Source: Herminiimonas contaminans (lineage in GTDB: Bacteria > Pseudomonadota > Gammaproteobacteria > Burkholderiales > Burkholderiaceae_D). Taken from it: a DNA stretch of 64,000 nucleotides. Position numbers and translations under genes: made by a program. How positions within the stretch are numbered: the first letter of the stretch is position 1; each line of letters begins with the position of its first letter. Positions 45,134 through 57,572 of this stretch are shown piece after piece. The DNA lies in NCBI RefSeq assembly GCF_015645465.1, contig NZ_JADOEL010000008.1:1-64000 (forward strand). Direction: 5' to 3'. Under the pieces are notes generated by a model. That model was not told the DNA's origin. It was given only the letters and a program-made list of their open reading frames with translations, and did not search any database.

Positions 45134-45732
45134 TGAGCGACAATATTCAGGATGACGCGCAAGGCGGTGCTCAAGGCGCCGCTGCAGCAGCTTCCACAAG
45201 TAAAAAACGTTGGTACGTCGTGCACGCCTATTCCGGTATGGAAAAGAGCGTGCAACGTGCGTTGATAGAACGCGCAGCACGTGCCGGCATGGAAGATAAA
45301 TTTGGGCAGATTCTGGTGCCTACCGAAGAAGTGATCGAAGTAAAGAATGGTCACAAATCGGTTAGTGAGCGCCGCTTCTTCCCAGGCTACGTTCTCGTCG
45401 AAATGGAAATGACCGACGAAACATGGCATCTGGTTAAGAACACCAACAAAGTGACCGGCTTTATCGGTGGCAAGTCGAACAAGCCTACCCCGATCCCGCC
45501 GCACGAAGTCGACAAAATCATGCAGCAAATGCAGGATGGCGTCGAAAAGCCACGTCCAAAAGTGCTGTACGAAGTGGGCGAGCTGGTACGTATCAAGGAT
45601 GGTCCGTTCACCGATTTCAACGGCAACGTCGAAGAAGTCAACTACGAGAAATCCAAGGTTCGTGTTTCAGTCACGATTTTTGGCCGCGCTACCCCGGTAG
45701 AGCTGGAATTCGGTCAAGTCGAAAAAGTCTGA
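45133..45732 (+). CDS. nusG: Transcription termination/antitermination protein NusG
   Basis: 199 aa with the NGN domain ([31 protein letters not shown]) and a C-terminal KOW motif ([20 protein letters not shown]). A polar Ala/Ser-rich stretch precedes the NGN domain. It binds RNA polymerase, suppresses pausing and couples to Rho or the ribosome. Coupled to secE by one-base overlap. Confidence 0.97.
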   Translation: MSDNIQDDAQGGAQGAAAAASTSKKRWYVVHAYSGMEKSVQRALIERAARAGMEDKFGQILVPTEEVIEVKNGHKSVSERRFFPGYVLVEMEMTDETWHLVKNTNKVTGFIGGKSNKPTPIPPHEVDKIMQQMQDGVEKPRPKVLYEVGELVRIKDGPFTDFNGNVEEVNYEKSKVRVSVTIFGRATPVELEFGQVEKV

Positions 45733-45870
45733 TCCTATAAGTATTAACGCAGGCCGGAGCGTCTGGAGCGTTCAGCTCCAAAAATCCGGAAGCAGTAAAA
45801 AGAGGAGCCCAAGTAATAAGCCGCAAGGTAAGTGAACAGGCGCTACCACTCAATCAATGTAGGAGCCATC

Positions 45871-46302
45871 ATGGCAAAGAAAATCATTGGTTTTATCAAG
45901 CTGCAAGTGCCAGCTGGTAAAGCAAACCCATCCCCACCAATCGGACCTGCTCTGGGTCAACGTGGTCTGAACATCATGGAATTCTGCAAAGCGTTCAACG
46001 CGCAGACTCAAGGTGTTGAGCCAGGTATGCCAATTCCGGTTGTAATTACAGCGTTTGCGGACAAATCATTCACTTTCGTGATGAAAACCCCGCCAGCAAC
46101 GTACCTGATCAAGAAACATTCGGGCGTTACCAAAGGTTCGGCGAAGCCACATACCGACAAAGTCGGCAAGTTGACACGCGCACAAGCTGAAGAAATCGCT
46201 AAATTGAAAGCCCCAGATCTGACCGCTGCTGACTTGGATGCTGCTGTACGCACCATCGCTGGTTCGGCACGTTCCATGGGCATCACGGTGGAGGGTCTGT
46301 AA
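45871..46302 (+). CDS. rplK: 50S ribosomal protein L11
   Basis: 143 aa, starting [20 protein letters not shown], with the [20 protein letters not shown]-type segment that binds the GTPase-centre rRNA. The start at 45871 is supported by GTAGGAGCC just before. Overlaps rplA by one base (TAATG). Confidence 0.97.
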   Translation: MAKKIIGFIKLQVPAGKANPSPPIGPALGQRGLNIMEFCKAFNAQTQGVEPGMPIPVVITAFADKSFTFVMKTPPATYLIKKHSGVTKGSAKPHTDKVGKLTRAQAEEIAKLKAPDLTAADLDAAVRTIAGSARSMGITVEGL

Positions 46303-46997
46303 TGGCTAAGTTATCGAAACGCGTTAAAGCATTTAAAGCAAAAGTTGACCGTACCAAAGCGTACCCGTTCGACAATGCAGTTGCTTTGATCAAAGAATGC
46401 GCATCGGCAAAATTCGATGAATCGATCGATATTTCGGTTCAATTGGGTGTTGATGCTAAGAAATCCGACCAAGTAGTTCGTGGTTCGGTTGTTTTGCCAG
46501 CTGGTACCGGTAAATCGGTTCGCGTTGCAGTATTTGCAACCGGCGAAAAAGCAGAACAAGCGAAAGCTGCTGGTGCAGATATCGTTGGTATGGACGACCT
46601 GGCTGAGCAAATCAAAGCCGGCAACATGCCTTTCGACATCGTTATCGCATCGCCAGACACCATGCGTATCGTTGGTACCCTGGGTCAAATCCTGGGCCCA
46701 CGCGGCATGATGCCTAACCCGAAAGTTGGTACTGTTACTCCTGACGTGGCGACTGCAGTTAAAAATGCAAAAGCTGGTCAAGTTCAATACCGTACTGACA
46801 AGGCTGGCATTATCCACGCCACCATCGGTCGTAAATCGTTCTCCGACGAAGCGCTCAAATCCAACTTGTTGGCTTTGATCGATGCGTTGAATAAAGCTAA
46901 GCCAGCGACCAGCAAAGGTGTTTACCTGCGTAAAGTTTCGCTGTCGTCGACCATGGGCGCAGGTGTACGCGTCGATCAATCGACCCTGGCTGCTTAA
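46302..46997 (+). CDS. rplA: 50S ribosomal protein L1
   Basis: 231 aa with the L1 signature [20 protein letters not shown] and [18 protein letters not shown]. It forms the L1 stalk of the ribosome and in many bacteria represses the rplK-rplA operon by binding its mRNA. Confidence 0.97.
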   Translation: MAKLSKRVKAFKAKVDRTKAYPFDNAVALIKECASAKFDESIDISVQLGVDAKKSDQVVRGSVVLPAGTGKSVRVAVFATGEKAEQAKAAGADIVGMDDLAEQIKAGNMPFDIVIASPDTMRIVGTLGQILGPRGMMPNPKVGTVTPDVATAVKNAKAGQVQYRTDKAGIIHATIGRKSFSDEALKSNLLALIDALNKAKPATSKGVYLRKVSLSSTMGAGVRVDQSTLAA

Positions 46998-47310
46998 GTA
47001 TTGAATTAAGTCCCGTTGCCAGTTTGGCAGCGGGCGCATCTTTGGGCTGGACCTGATTCGGTAGTAAAGAAACAGGTTCAGGCAATCAAAGACCGTTGGG
47101 CGGCGTGCATGTAAGTTGTGTGCAAAGTTAAATGTGAAATCGGCAACGATGTCATACCCAACGCAGATGGTGAACCCGAACAAGTTTTGTAGTCTCTTTG
47201 CTGGCTTGCCAGTATGAACTCCTAACTTCGGACGCCGTGTTCGAACCGATGTGAGGCAAGCAATCAATGACGATTGTGTATCAGCTGAACATCATTTTTG
47301 GAGGTTGATC
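46998..47310 (+). promoter_or_regulatory. rplJ leader, probable L10 autoregulatory region
   Basis: 313 bases without a gene between rplA and rplJ. Near the start is a stable stem, CCCGTTGCCA (47012-47021) with TGGCAGCGGG (47025-47034). In most bacteria this leader contains the binding site by which L10-L7/L12 represses translation, often with its own promoter. I see the length and hairpin but cannot fold the whole region, so the role rests on conservation of the arrangement. Confidence 0.6.
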
Positions 47311-47859
47311 TTGAGTCTCAATCTGAATGACAAAAAGGCCGTAGTCGCCGAAATCTCTGCCAAAGTTGCATCGGCACAGACCATCGTCGTGGCCGAATAC
47401 CGTGGCATCCAGGTTGGTCACTTGACACAACTGCGCGCCAAAGCGCGGGACCAAGGTGTGTACTTGCGCGTATTGAAAAATACGCTGGCACGTCGCGCTG
47501 TTGAAGGTACCGCATTTGCCGACCTCGCTTCCGAAATGACCGGTCCGTTGATCTACTCGATCTCGGATGATGCCGTTGCAGCAGCAAAAGTCATCAGTGA
47601 CTTTTCTAAAACCAACGACAAACTGGTTGTTAAAGCAGGTAACTACGCAGGTAAGCCGCTTGATAAAGCAGGCGTTACAGCGTTGGCAAATATTCCTAGC
47701 CGTGAAGTCCTGCTGGCCCAAGTTCTGGGCATGATGCTGGTTCCGGTTGCGAGCTTTACGCGTGGTCTGGCTGCTCTTGCTGCTAAAAAAGCTGAAGGCG
47801 CTGCGCCTGAAGCTGCTGCAGCACCAGCCGCCGAATCGACCGAAGCAGCAGCAGAATAA
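47311..47859 (+). CDS. rplJ: 50S ribosomal protein L10
   Basis: 182 aa from a TTG start at 47311. GGAGG lies seven bases upstream and the sequence [15 protein letters not shown] is the usual L10 beginning. RNA-binding motifs ([20 protein letters not shown]) and an Ala-rich C-terminal tail follow. It anchors the L7/L12 stalk. Confidence 0.96.
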   Translation: MSLNLNDKKAVVAEISAKVASAQTIVVAEYRGIQVGHLTQLRAKARDQGVYLRVLKNTLARRAVEGTAFADLASEMTGPLIYSISDDAVAAAKVISDFSKTNDKLVVKAGNYAGKPLDKAGVTALANIPSREVLLAQVLGMMLVPVASFTRGLAALAAKKAEGAAPEAAAAPAAESTEAAAE

Positions 47860-47954
47860 GAGTAGCCGCACAGGCGGCGCTCACTGCTCTTGTTTCGACG
47901 CATTCGCGTCAGTACCAATCAGATGTAATTATTGAAAAAATTTAGGAGTTTCAA

Positions 47955-48332
47955 ATGGCAATTAGCAAAGACGACATCCTGGAAGCCGTAGGCAACCTGA
48001 CAGTTCTGGAACTGAATGACTTGGTAAAAGCATTCGAAGAAAAATTCGGCGTATCCGCTGCTGCAATGGCTGCTCCAGCAGCTGGCGGTGGTGCTGCTGG
48101 CGGCGCTGCTGCTGAAGAACAAACCGAATTCACCGTTGTTCTGGCCGACTTCGGCGCGAACAAAGTTGGTGTAATTAAAGCGGTTCGTGAAATCACCGGT
48201 CTGGGCTTGAAAGAAGCTAAAGATCTGGTGGATGCAGCACCAAAACCACTGAAAGAAGGCGTTTCGAAAGCAGACGCTGAAGCAGCTAAGAAAAAACTGG
48301 AAGAAGCTGGCGCAAAAGCCGAGATCAAGTAA
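47955..48332 (+). CDS. rplL: 50S ribosomal protein L7/L12
   Basis: 125 aa with the N-terminal dimer domain ([20 protein letters not shown]), an Ala/Gly-rich hinge ([17 protein letters not shown]) and the C-terminal factor-binding domain ([19 protein letters not shown] as the core pattern). It recruits translation factors. It follows rplJ by 95 bases with TTAGGAG before the ATG. Confidence 0.97.
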   Translation: MAISKDDILEAVGNLTVLELNDLVKAFEEKFGVSAAAMAAPAAGGGAAGGAAAEEQTEFTVVLADFGANKVGVIKAVREITGLGLKEAKDLVDAAPKPLKEGVSKADAEAAKKKLEEAGAKAEIK

Positions 48333-48364
48333 TCTCGATTTGCCCGCGCGACTTTACAGCGCCC

Positions 48365-48410
48365 GAGTCAAAGTTCGAAACCTCCCGAAAGGGCGGTTCG
48401 GCTTTGGCTC
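48365..48410 (+). terminator. Attenuator-like hairpin between rplL and rpoB
   Basis: The segment beginning GAGTCAAAGTTCGAAACC folds back on GGTTCGGCTTTGGCTC with an inner CCC-GAAA-GGG loop, and is followed by CTTTG. Partial termination here would set the known lower expression of rpoBC relative to the ribosomal proteins. The remaining bases to 48591 hold no gene. Confidence 0.6.
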
Positions 48411-48597
48411 CTTTGTCGTTCTTGATTCTAAGTGGCCAAGGGCAGACTTGATAGGTTTCATGTAATCTTGTCAGCATTTGGTTGTTAAAGGGCAGAGACT
48501 TGAGGTTTCAATGTTTCGAATTGTGCAATGTTTGCAATTCGGCAATGCAGCCTGAATCCTGAATTCTCTATCCTTCCCTGTCACTCACGGAGTGTCC

Positions 48598-51500
48598 ATG
48601 CACTACTCATTTACTGAGAAAAAGCGCATTCGCAAATCATTCGCGAAACGCGCTAACGTTCACAACGTTCCGTTCCTGCTGGCGACCCAGCTCGAGTCTT
48701 ACCACGGCTTTTTGCAAGAAGACAAGATACCGTCCCAACGCAAAAATGAAGGTCTGCAATCTGCCTTCACGTCTATTTTCCCTATCGTTTCGCACAATGG
48801 TTTTGCGCGTCTCGAATTCTTGTCGTATGTGCTCGGCGATCCGCCGTTCAACATTAAAGAATGCCAACAACGTGGATTGACCTACGCGTCACCTCTGCGT
48901 GCCAAAGTTCGTCTGGTGATCCTGGATAAGGAATCGCCAACCAAGCCTGTCGTTAAAGAAATGAAAGAACAGGAAGTTTACATGGGCGAATTGCCTTTGA
49001 TGACTTCGACCGGTTCCTTCGTGATTAACGGTACAGAGCGCGTTATCGTGTCCCAGCTGCACCGTTCGCCTGGCGTGTTCTTTGAACATGACCGCGGCAA
49101 GACTCACTCGTCCGGTAAATTGCTGTTCTCGGCACGTATCATTCCTTACCGTGGTTCATGGCTGGATTACGAATTCGATCCGAAAGACATCCTGTTCTTC
49201 CGCGTCGATCGTCGTCGTAAGATGCCTGTCACCATCCTGTTGAAAGCTATCGGCATGACACCGGAGCAAATCCTCGAAAACTTCTTCGTTTTCGACGATT
49301 TCGCATTGCATTCGGATGGCGCGGAAATGGCCTTCGTTGCAGAGCGTCTGCGCGGTGAAGTTGCTCGTTTCGACATCACAGACAAAGCCGGTAAAGTACT
49401 GGTCGCAAAAGACAAGCGTATCAACAGCAAGCACGTGCGTGATGTTGAAGCTGCTGGCATCAAAAACATCTCGGTACCAGAAGACTACCTGTTGGGTCGT
49501 ATCCTGGCGAAAAACATCGTTGATACAGAAACTGGCGAAGTTATTGCCAGCGCCAACGATGAGCTGACCGAAGACCTGCTGGCACGCCTGCGCGAAGGTA
49601 AAGTAACCAATATCCAGACTCTGTACACCAACGATCTGGATCAAGGCGGCTACATCTCGCAAACACTGCGTATGGATGACACCACCGATCAGATGGCCGC
49701 GAAAGTCGCTATCTATCGCATGATGCGTCCAGGCGAACCGCCAACTGAAGATTCGGTTGAAGCGTTGTTCAACGGCTTGTTCTACAACGCAGATCGTTAC
49801 GACCTGTCGGCTGTCGGCCGTATGAAATTCAACCGTCGTATCGGTCGCGATGAGCTGACCGGCGACATGACTCTGTCGAACGACGACGTACTGGCCGTGA
49901 TCAAGATCCTGGTTGAGTTGCGCAATGGTCGCGGCGAAGTCGATGATATCGATCACTTGGGTAACCGTCGTGTACGTTGCGTCGGCGAATTGGCTGAGAA
50001 CCAATTCCGTGCTGGTCTGGTTCGTGTTGAGCGCGCTGTTAAAGAGCGTCTCGGCCAGGCCGAAGCTGACAACCTGATGCCGCATGACCTGATCAACTCC
50101 AAGCCGATTTCGGCAGCGATCCGTGAATTCTTCGGTTCGTCGCAGTTGTCGCAGTTTATGGATCAAACCAACCCATTGTCGGAAATCACGCACAAACGTC
50201 GCGTTTCCGCTCTCGGACCTGGCGGCTTGACCCGTGAACGCGCTGGCTTTGAAGTACGTGACGTGCATCCGACCCACTACGGCCGTGTATGCCCGATTGA
50301 AACACCTGAAGGCCCGAACATTGGTCTGATCAACTCGCTGGCTTTGTATGCTCGCCTGAACGAATACGGTTTCCTGGAAACCCCATATCGTAAAGTCGTG
50401 AACAGCAAAATCACCGACCAGATCGACTACCTGTCCGCTATTGAAGAAGGTCGTTACATCATCGCTCAGGCGAACGCGACCATCGACAAAGCAGGCGCGC
50501 TGTCGGATGAATTGGTTTCCGCACGTGAAGCCGGCGAAACAATTCTGGTATCGCCAGAACGCGTTCAATACATGGACGTTGCGCCAGGCCAGGTCGTGTC
50601 GGTTGCTGCTTCGCTGATTCCGTTCCTCGAACACGATGATGCGAACCGCGCATTGATGGGTGCCAACATGCAACGTCAGGCAGTTCCTTGCTTGCGTCCA
50701 GAAAAAGCATTTGTCGGTACCGGTATCGAACGCACCGTGGCAGTTGACTCGGGCACGACAGTACAGGCATTGCGTGGCGGTATCGTTGATTACATCGATG
50801 CAGGCCGTGTCGTGATTCGCGTCAATGACGACGAAGCACAAGCGGGTGAAGTCGGTGTTGATATCTACAACCTGATCAAGTACACCCGTTCGAACCAGAA
50901 CACCAATATTAACCAACGTCCTATCGTGCAAGTCGGCGATCGCGTTGCAAAACATGACGTCATCGCTGACGGCGCATCGACTGATCTGGGCGAATTGGCT
51001 CTGGGTCAAAACATGCTGGTCGCGTTTATGCCATGGAACGGTTACAACTTCGAAGATTCGATTCTGATCTCCGAAAAAGTTGTGGCTGATGACCGCTACA
51101 CCTCGATTCACATCGAAGAGTTGTCGGTTGTGGCACGTGACACCAAGCTGGGTGCGGAAGAGATCACACGTGATATCTCCAATCTGGCTGAAAACCAACT
51201 GGCACGTCTGGATGAATCCGGTATCGTCTACATCGGTGCAGAAGTCACCGCTGGCGACACCCTGGTCGGTAAAGTAACGCCTAAAGGCGAAACCCAACTG
51301 ACACCGGAAGAAAAACTGCTGCGTGCGATTTTCGGTGAAAAAGCATCCGACGTAAAAGATACATCGTTGCGCGTACCGTCCGGCATGGTCGGCACCGTAA
51401 TCGACGTGCAAGTATTTACGCGCGAAGGTATTCCACGCGACAAACGTGCACAACAGATTATCGACGACGAACTGCAACGCTATCGTTTGGACTTGAACGA

Positions 51501-52704
51501 TCAGCTGCGTATCGTTGAAGGCGATGCATTCCAACGTCTGGAAAAAATGTTGATCGGCAAAGTCGTCAACGGCGGTCCTAAGAAAATCGCTAAAGGCGCG
51601 AAAATCACTAAAGAGTATTTGGACGACCTGGACAAATACCACTGGTTCGATATTCGCCCTGCAGACGACACATCGGCAAATGCTTTGGAAGCTATCAAAG
51701 AATCCATCGCTGAAAAACGCCACCAGTTCGATCTGGCATTTGAAGAAAAACGTAAGAAACTGACGCAAGGCGACGAATTGCCGCCAGGCGTACAGAAGAT
51801 GGTCAAAGTGTATCTGGCAGTCAAACGTCGCCTGCAACCTGGCGACAAGATGGCGGGTCGTCACGGTAACAAAGGTGTGGTATCACGCATCTTGCCTATC
51901 GAAGACATGCCACACATGGCTGACGGTACACCAGCAGACGTCGTGCTGAACCCGCTGGGTGTTCCATCGCGTATGAACGTTGGTCAGGTTCTGGAAGTTC
52001 ACCTGGGCTGGGCTGCTAAAGGTCTGGGCTTGCGTATCGGCGAAATGCTGAATGCACAAGTACAAATCGCTGAACTGCGCAAGTTCCTGGGCGCGATTTA
52101 TAACGAGTCGGGCAAAACAGAAGATCTGGACAACTTCAGCGATACAGAAATCCTGGAGCTGGCTGGTAACCTGAAAAACGGCGTGCCGTTCGCAACACCA
52201 GTGTTTGACGGTGCTGACGAAGCAGAAACCCGCCGCATGCTGGACCTGGCTTACCCGGATCACATTGCGAAGCAACTGGGCATGACCGCTTCCAAGAACC
52301 AGGTCACCATGTATGACGGTCGTACTGGTGAAGCGTTTGAACGTACAGTAACCGTCGGTTACATGCACTACCTCAAACTGCATCACTTGGTTGATGACAA
52401 GATGCATGCTCGTTCGACCGGTCCTTACTCGCTGGTTACACAGCAACCACTGGGCGGTAAAGCTCAGTTCGGTGGCCAGCGCTTCGGTGAGATGGAAGTC
52501 TGGGCACTGGAAGCATACGGCGCGTCCTACGTCTTGCAAGAGATGTTGACCGTCAAGTCCGATGACGTGAATGGCCGTACCAAAGTGTACGAAAATCTCG
52601 TCAAGGGTGACCACGTCATCGACGCCGGCATGCCGGAATCCTTCAACGTTCTCGTTAAGGAAATCCGCTCGCTGGGTATCGACATCGACCTGGAACGCGA
52701 TTGA
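48598..52704 (+). CDS. rpoB: RNA polymerase subunit beta
   Basis: 1368 aa from ATG 48598 ([18 protein letters not shown]), five bases after GGAG. A GTG two codons earlier is possible. Recognisable segments include the rifampicin region [20 protein letters not shown], followed by [12 protein letters not shown], and the C-terminal switch region ending IDIDLERD. No resistance-type change is obvious in the segment [12 protein letters not shown]. Core catalytic subunit together with RpoC. Confidence 0.98.
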   Translation: MHYSFTEKKRIRKSFAKRANVHNVPFLLATQLESYHGFLQEDKIPSQRKNEGLQSAFTSIFPIVSHNGFARLEFLSYVLGDPPFNIKECQQRGLTYASPLRAKVRLVILDKESPTKPVVKEMKEQEVYMGELPLMTSTGSFVINGTERVIVSQLHRSPGVFFEHDRGKTHSSGKLLFSARIIPYRGSWLDYEFDPKDILFFRVDRRRKMPVTILLKAIGMTPEQILENFFVFDDFALHSDGAEMAFVAERLRGEVARFDITDKAGKVLVAKDKRINSKHVRDVEAAGIKNISVPEDYLLGRILAKNIVDTETGEVIASANDELTEDLLARLREGKVTNIQTLYTNDLDQGGYISQTLRMDDTTDQMAAKVAIYRMMRPGEPPTEDSVEALFNGLFYNADRYDLSAVGRMKFNRRIGRDELTGDMTLSNDDVLAVIKILVELRNGRGEVDDIDHLGNRRVRCVGELAENQFRAGLVRVERAVKERLGQAEADNLMPHDLINSKPISAAIREFFGSSQLSQFMDQTNPLSEITHKRRVSALGPGGLTRERAGFEVRDVHPTHYGRVCPIETPEGPNIGLINSLALYARLNEYGFLETPYRKVVNSKITDQIDYLSAIEEGRYIIAQANATIDKAGALSDELVSAREAGETILVSPERVQYMDVAPGQVVSVAASLIPFLEHDDANRALMGANMQRQAVPCLRPEKAFVGTGIERTVAVDSGTTVQALRGGIVDYIDAGRVVIRVNDDEAQAGEVGVDIYNLIKYTRSNQNTNINQRPIVQVGDRVAKHDVIADGASTDLGELALGQNMLVAFMPWNGYNFEDSILISEKVVADDRYTSIHIEELSVVARDTKLGAEEITRDISNLAENQLARLDESGIVYIGAEVTAGDTLVGKVTPKGETQLTPEEKLLRAIFGEKASDVKDTSLRVPSGMVGTVIDVQVFTREGIPRDKRAQQIIDDELQRYRLDLNDQLRIVEGDAFQRLEKMLIGKVVNGGPKKIAKGAKITKEYLDDLDKYHWFDIRPADDTSANALEAIKESIAEKRHQFDLAFEEKRKKLTQGDELPPGVQKMVKVYLAVKRRLQPGDKMAGRHGNKGVVSRILPIEDMPHMADGTPADVVLNPLGVPSRMNVGQVLEVHLGWAAKGLGLRIGEMLNAQVQIAELRKFLGAIYNESGKTEDLDNFSDTEILELAGNLKNGVPFATPVFDGADEAETRRMLDLAYPDHIAKQLGMTASKNQVTMYDGRTGEAFERTVTVGYMHYLKLHHLVDDKMHARSTGPYSLVTQQPLGGKAQFGGQRFGEMEVWALEAYGASYVLQEMLTVKSDDVNGRTKVYENLVKGDHVIDAGMPESFNVLVKEIRSLGIDIDLERD

Positions 52705-52714
52705 TGTAAAGCAG

Positions 52715-52737
52715 GGGAGAAGCGAGTCGCTTCTCCC
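52715..52737 (+). other. Perfect hairpin between rpoB and rpoC
   Basis: GGGAGAAGCG-AGT-CGCTTCTCCC is an exact 10-bp stem starting 11 bases after the rpoB stop and followed by TTCG without a T run. It may be a 3'-end stabilising or processing element. The rest of the 262-base gap shows no gene. Confidence 0.6.
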
Positions 52738-52966
52738 TTCGCTGTTTGGAATTTGAAGTAAAAGCAGTCAGTAAAAAATAGTAGTAGCGAAATAGTAAGA
52801 ACGAAATAGCAGTTTTTGGTAGTGTCGTCTGTCCCGGTATGCGCGGAACTCAGCTCGTGAAGATAGCTTCAGGCTCAGCTCTCCCGCCCATGCGAACAGG
52901 GTATAAAGCAGCGCCGCCACTACCGTCTCATCATCAAGCGTTTTTTCACGCCAACTGGAGTGATAC

Positions 52967-55900
52967 ATGAAAGCACTGCTCGATCTATTCAAGCAAGTTC
53001 AGCAAAATGAACAATTCGACGCGATCAAAATTGGTCTGGCGTCCCCTGAAAAAATCCGTTCGTGGTCCTACGGCGAAGTTAAAAAGCCGGAAACCATCAA
53101 CTATCGTACGTTCAAGCCTGAACGCGATGGCCTGTTCTGCGCAAAAATCTTTGGCCCGATCAAAGATTACGAATGCCTTTGCGGCAAATACAAACGCCTG
53201 AAACACCGCGGCGTTATCTGCGAAAAATGCGGCGTTGAAGTTACGCTGGCCAAAGTGCGTCGTGAACGCATGGGTCACATCGAACTGGCATCGCCAACCG
53301 CACACATCTGGTTCCTGAAATCGCTGCCATCCCGTCTGGGTATGGTGCTCGACATGACCCTGCGCGATATCGAACGCGTCCTGTATTTCGAAGCCTACGT
53401 TGTGACCGATCCAGGCATGACCCCGCTGAAAAAATGCCAGATCATGTCGGAAGACGACTACGCTGCCAAATACGAAGAATTCGGCGATGACTTCACCGCT
53501 TTCATGGGCGCTGAAGGTATCCGCGAATTGCTGCGCGCTATCGACATCGATCGCGATGCTGAAATGCTGCGTCAGGAATTGAAAGATTCCAAATCCGAAG
53601 CCAAGATCAAAAAATACGCGAAGCGCCTGAAAGTGCTGGAAGCGTTCCAACGTTCGGGTATCAAACCTGACTGGATGATCATGGAAGTGTTGCCAGTCTT
53701 GCCGCCAGAACTGCGCCCATTGGTGCCGCTGGATGGTGGTCGCTTCGCAACCTCCGATCTGAACGATCTGTATCGCCGCGTCATCAACCGTAACAACCGT
53801 TTGAAGCGTCTGATGGAGCTCCGTGCACCGGAAATCATCACCCGCAACGAAAAACGTATGTTGCAAGAAGCAGTTGACTCGCTGCTGGACAACGGCCGTC
53901 GCGGCAAAGCGATGACCGGTGCTAACAAGCGTCCACTGAAATCGCTGGCCGAAATGATCAAAGGCAAGGGCGGTCGTTTCCGTCAAAACTTGCTGGGCAA
54001 ACGCGTCGATTACTCGGGTCGTTCCGTTATCGTCGTGGGCCCACAACTGAAATTGCATCAATGCGGTTTGCCGAAACTGATGGCGCTGGAACTGTTCAAG
54101 CCATTCATTTTCAACAAGCTCGAATTGATGGGCCTGGCTACTACGATCAAGGCAGCTAAAAAACTGGTTGAGATCCAGGAACCAGTCGTTTGGGACATCC
54201 TGGAAGACGTGATCCGTGAACATCCGGTCATGCTGAACCGCGCGCCTACCTTGCATCGTCTGGGTATCCAGGCGTTTGAACCAGTCCTGATCGAAGGTAA
54301 AGCGATCCAGTTGCACCCACTGGTCTGTGCTGCATTTAACGCTGACTTTGACGGCGATCAAATGGCGGTTCACGTTCCATTGTCGATCGAAGCACAGATG
54401 GAAGCACGCACCTTGATGCTGGCTTCGAACAACATCCTGTTCCCATCGAACGGCGAACCATCGATCGTTCCTTCGCAAGATATCGTGTTGGGTCTGTACT
54501 ACGCGAGCCGCGAAGCGATCAACGCCAAGGGCGAAGGCATGATGTTCCCGGACGTGTCCGAAGTCATCCGTGCTTACGACAACAAGATGGTTGAGCTGGC
54601 GACCCGTATCACTGTTCGTATCACCGAGTATCCAAAAAATGTGGAAACCGGCGAATTCGAAAAAACAGTTACCCGCTACGAAACCACGGTTGGTCGTGCG
54701 ATCCTGTCCGAAATTCTGCCTAAAGGCTTGCCGTTCTCAGTTCTGAACCGCGCGCTGAAAAAGAAAGAAATTTCGCGTCTGATCAACTTGTCCTTCCGTA
54801 AGTGCGGTCTGCGCGCAACGGTCGTATTCGCTGATCAATTGCTGCAATCGGGCTTCCGTCTGGCAACCCGTGCCGGTATCTCGATCTGCGTTGACGACAT
54901 GCTGGTACCTAAGCAAAAAGTTGACATCATCGCGACCGCTGAAAGTGAAGTTAAACAAATCGAACAGCAGTACTCGTCCGGTCTGGTTACTGCTGGCGAA
55001 CGTTACAACAAAGTGGTTGATATCTGGGGCAAAGCAGGCGACGACGTCGGCAAGGCCATGATGGATCAACTCAAAGTTGAAGACGTCACCAAACGTGATG
55101 GCACCAAAACAACACAAGAATCGTTCAATGCGATTTACATGATGGCCGACTCCGGTGCGCGCGGTTCCGCGGCACAGATTCGTCAGCTGGCCGGTATGCG
55201 TGGCCTGATGGCGAAACCGGATGGTTCCATTATTGAAACGCCGATCACCGCGAACTTCCGCGAAGGTCTGAACGTTTTGCAGTACTTCATCTCGACTCAC
55301 GGTGCGCGTAAAGGTCTGGCCGATACCGCTCTGAAAACAGCGAACTCGGGTTACCTGACACGTCGTCTGGTTGACGTGACACAAGATCTGGTTGTGATCG
55401 AAGACGACTGCGGCACCTCGAACGGCGCATCGATGAAAGCGCTGGTTGAAGGTGGTGAAGTGATCGAAGCATTGCGTGACCGTATCCTGGGTCGCGTTGC
55501 TGCAAACGACATCGTCAATCCTGAAACACAGGCAACCCTGTACGCGGCTGGCACCTTGCTGGACGAAGACATGGTTGAAGAAATCGAACGCCTCGGCATC
55601 GATGAAGTAAAAGTACGTACACCGTTGACTTGCGACACCCGCTTTGGCCTGTGCGCACAATGTTACGGTCGTGACCTCGGTCGCGGCACACTGGTCAACG
55701 CCGGTGAAGCAGTTGGTGTGGTGGCAGCGCAATCGATTGGTGAGCCAGGTACACAGCTGACCATGCGTACCTTCCACATCGGTGGTGCAGCGTCGCGTGC
55801 CGCAGTGGCATCGTCGGTTGAAGCTAAATCGAACGGTACCGTTCGTTTCACCGCGACCATGCGTTATGTCACCAACGGCAAAGGCGGTCAGATCGTCATT

Positions 55901-57211
55901 TCCCGTTCCGGTGAAGTGCTGATTACCGATGACTACGGCCGTGAACGTGAACGTCATAAAGTACCGTACGGTGCAACCCTGATCGTCAAAGACGGCATGG
56001 TTATCAAAGCCGGTGCAGCATTGGCAACATGGGATCCGCTGACCCGTCCTATCATTACCGAATACACCGGTACGGTGAAATTCGAGAACGTAGAAGAAGG
56101 TTCGACCGTTGCTCGTCAGATCGACGAAGTGACCGGTCTGTCGACCCTGGTTGTTATCGATGCGAAACGTCGTGGTTCGGTGACCAAAACTGTACGTCCA
56201 CAGGTCAAACTGTTGAACGAACAAGGCGAAGAAGTGAAGATCGCCGGTACCGAACACGCAGTGACCATCGGCTTCCAGGTTGGTGCGTTGATTACCGTGA
56301 AAGACGGTCAGCAAGTTACTGTCGGTGAAGTACTGGCGCGTATCCCGACCGAATCGCAGAAAACACGTGACATCACCGGTGGTCTGCCGCGTGTTGCCGA
56401 GTTGTTCGAAGCGCGTTCGCCGAAAGATGCCGGTATGCTGGCTGAAGTCACAGGTACTGTGGCATTCGGTAAGGAAACCAAAGGTAAGCAACGTCTGGAA
56501 ATCACAGACATGGACGGCAACAAGCACGAGTTCCTGATCACCAAGGACAAACAAGTGCTGGTACATGACGGCCAGGTTGTGAACAAAGGCGAGATGATTG
56601 TTGACGGTCCAGCTGATCCACAAGACATCTTGCGCCTGTTGGGTATCGAAGCGCTGGCACGTTACATCGTTGACGAAGTTCAAGACGTGTACCGTTTGCA
56701 AGGCGTGAAGATCAACGACAAGCACATTGAAGTGATCGTGCGTCAAATGTTGCGTCGCGTTCAAGTGGTTGATGCTGGCGATGCGAACTACATCGTTGGT
56801 GAACAAGTTGAGCGTTCCGAACTGTTGGACGAAAACGATCGCGTCATTGCTCTGGGCAAAATCCCTGCAACCTACGAAAACGTATTGCTGGGTATTACCA
56901 AAGCATCGCTGTCGACCGATTCCTTCATCTCGGCTGCTTCGTTCCAGGAAACAACTCGTGTTCTGACCGAAGCTGCGATCATGGGCAAAAAAGACGGCTT
57001 GCGCGGTCTGAAAGAAAACGTGATCGTTGGTCGTCTGATCCCGGCTGGTACAGGTCTGGCATTCCACCGTGCCCGCAAGGAAAAAGACACATGGGAAGCA
57101 GAAGAACGTGCAGCACTGTTGCAATCGGAAAAAGCTGCACGCGCAGCAGAAGCCGAAGCGCAATTTGCTGACATCTCCAGCGTTCCGGACAGCGATACCG
57201 ACGCGTCTTAA
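52967..57211 (+). CDS. rpoC: RNA polymerase subunit beta'
   Basis: 1414 aa starting [20 protein letters not shown]. The zinc-binding Cys cluster is [20 protein letters not shown]. The catalytic [18 protein letters not shown] (NADFDGD binds the active-site magnesium) and the second Cys set ([16 protein letters not shown]) are present. It closes the rplJL-rpoBC operon and is followed by a strong terminator. Confidence 0.98.
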   Translation: MKALLDLFKQVQQNEQFDAIKIGLASPEKIRSWSYGEVKKPETINYRTFKPERDGLFCAKIFGPIKDYECLCGKYKRLKHRGVICEKCGVEVTLAKVRRERMGHIELASPTAHIWFLKSLPSRLGMVLDMTLRDIERVLYFEAYVVTDPGMTPLKKCQIMSEDDYAAKYEEFGDDFTAFMGAEGIRELLRAIDIDRDAEMLRQELKDSKSEAKIKKYAKRLKVLEAFQRSGIKPDWMIMEVLPVLPPELRPLVPLDGGRFATSDLNDLYRRVINRNNRLKRLMELRAPEIITRNEKRMLQEAVDSLLDNGRRGKAMTGANKRPLKSLAEMIKGKGGRFRQNLLGKRVDYSGRSVIVVGPQLKLHQCGLPKLMALELFKPFIFNKLELMGLATTIKAAKKLVEIQEPVVWDILEDVIREHPVMLNRAPTLHRLGIQAFEPVLIEGKAIQLHPLVCAAFNADFDGDQMAVHVPLSIEAQMEARTLMLASNNILFPSNGEPSIVPSQDIVLGLYYASREAINAKGEGMMFPDVSEVIRAYDNKMVELATRITVRITEYPKNVETGEFEKTVTRYETTVGRAILSEILPKGLPFSVLNRALKKKEISRLINLSFRKCGLRATVVFADQLLQSGFRLATRAGISICVDDMLVPKQKVDIIATAESEVKQIEQQYSSGLVTAGERYNKVVDIWGKAGDDVGKAMMDQLKVEDVTKRDGTKTTQESFNAIYMMADSGARGSAAQIRQLAGMRGLMAKPDGSIIETPITANFREGLNVLQYFISTHGARKGLADTALKTANSGYLTRRLVDVTQDLVVIEDDCGTSNGASMKALVEGGEVIEALRDRILGRVAANDIVNPETQATLYAAGTLLDEDMVEEIERLGIDEVKVRTPLTCDTRFGLCAQCYGRDLGRGTLVNAGEAVGVVAAQSIGEPGTQLTMRTFHIGGAASRAAVASSVEAKSNGTVRFTATMRYVTNGKGGQIVISRSGEVLITDDYGRERERHKVPYGATLIVKDGMVIKAGAALATWDPLTRPIITEYTGTVKFENVEEGSTVARQIDEVTGLSTLVVIDAKRRGSVTKTVRPQVKLLNEQGEEVKIAGTEHAVTIGFQVGALITVKDGQQVTVGEVLARIPTESQKTRDITGGLPRVAELFEARSPKDAGMLAEVTGTVAFGKETKGKQRLEITDMDGNKHEFLITKDKQVLVHDGQVVNKGEMIVDGPADPQDILRLLGIEALARYIVDEVQDVYRLQGVKINDKHIEVIVRQMLRRVQVVDAGDANYIVGEQVERSELLDENDRVIALGKIPATYENVLLGITKASLSTDSFISAASFQETTRVLTEAAIMGKKDGLRGLKENVIVGRLIPAGTGLAFHRARKEKDTWEAEERAALLQSEKAARAAEAEAQFADISSVPDSDTDAS

Positions 57212-57233
57212 TCACTACGCGTTTCAAGCATCA

Positions 57234-57269
57234 AAAACGGCATCAGGAGCAATCCTGGTGCCGTTTTTT
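57234..57269 (+). terminator. Terminator of the rpoBC operon
   Basis: AAAACGGCATCAGGA-GCAA-TCCTGGTGCCGT followed by seven T. It lies 22 bases after the rpoC stop. The stem has a single G-T wobble. Confidence 0.93.
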
Positions 57270-57387
57270 TATATTCGCGGGCTTTTTCACAGGCTGACGG
57301 CAGCACCAGAAAAAGTGCGCAAAATGGCAAGGGATGCGAGGCTGTTGCAAGAAAGCGTCAGATTCCTCCTTATCAACAAAAATACAT

Positions 57388-57410
57388 CAAATAATAATCA
57401 TTATCATTTG
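57388..57410. promoter_or_regulatory. Fur box upstream of the heme receptor
   Basis: CAAATAATAATCATTATCAT, then TTG, closely matches the Fur consensus GATAATGATAATCATTATC and is nearly palindromic. It lies about 165 bases before the receptor start. The surrounding 57270-57572 contains no gene. Iron-dependent repression of the heme pair is therefore very likely. Confidence 0.85.
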
Positions 57411-57572
57411 CATGCTGCGCTATGATCTGGATCCTGATGAGCGTCGATAGACGTAATCACCAACCATATAGCGTGTTTCTCCCTCTGGAAACGCCACGCG
57501 CACAATCTAAAAACTAAGGCAGCCAGCATTTGTTTAGCGAGCAACCTATCCATTATTCAAGGAACGGTTGCT

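Noticed and set aside
46311-47267. A 318-codon frame antisense to rplA and the rplJ leader
   Set aside because: Shadow of a biased ribosomal protein gene, with no recognisable domain.
49156-51864. A 902-codon open frame antisense to rpoB
   Set aside because: It lies fully inside rpoB in a fixed register. Strong codon bias in rpoB removes stop codons from this antisense frame. The translated sequence (rich in Cys, Phe, His, Gln) resembles no protein.
54737-57163. An 808-codon open frame antisense to rpoC, and a 497-codon one at 52985-54478
   Set aside because: Same codon-bias shadow effect. Composition is not protein-like and no ribosome site stands out.
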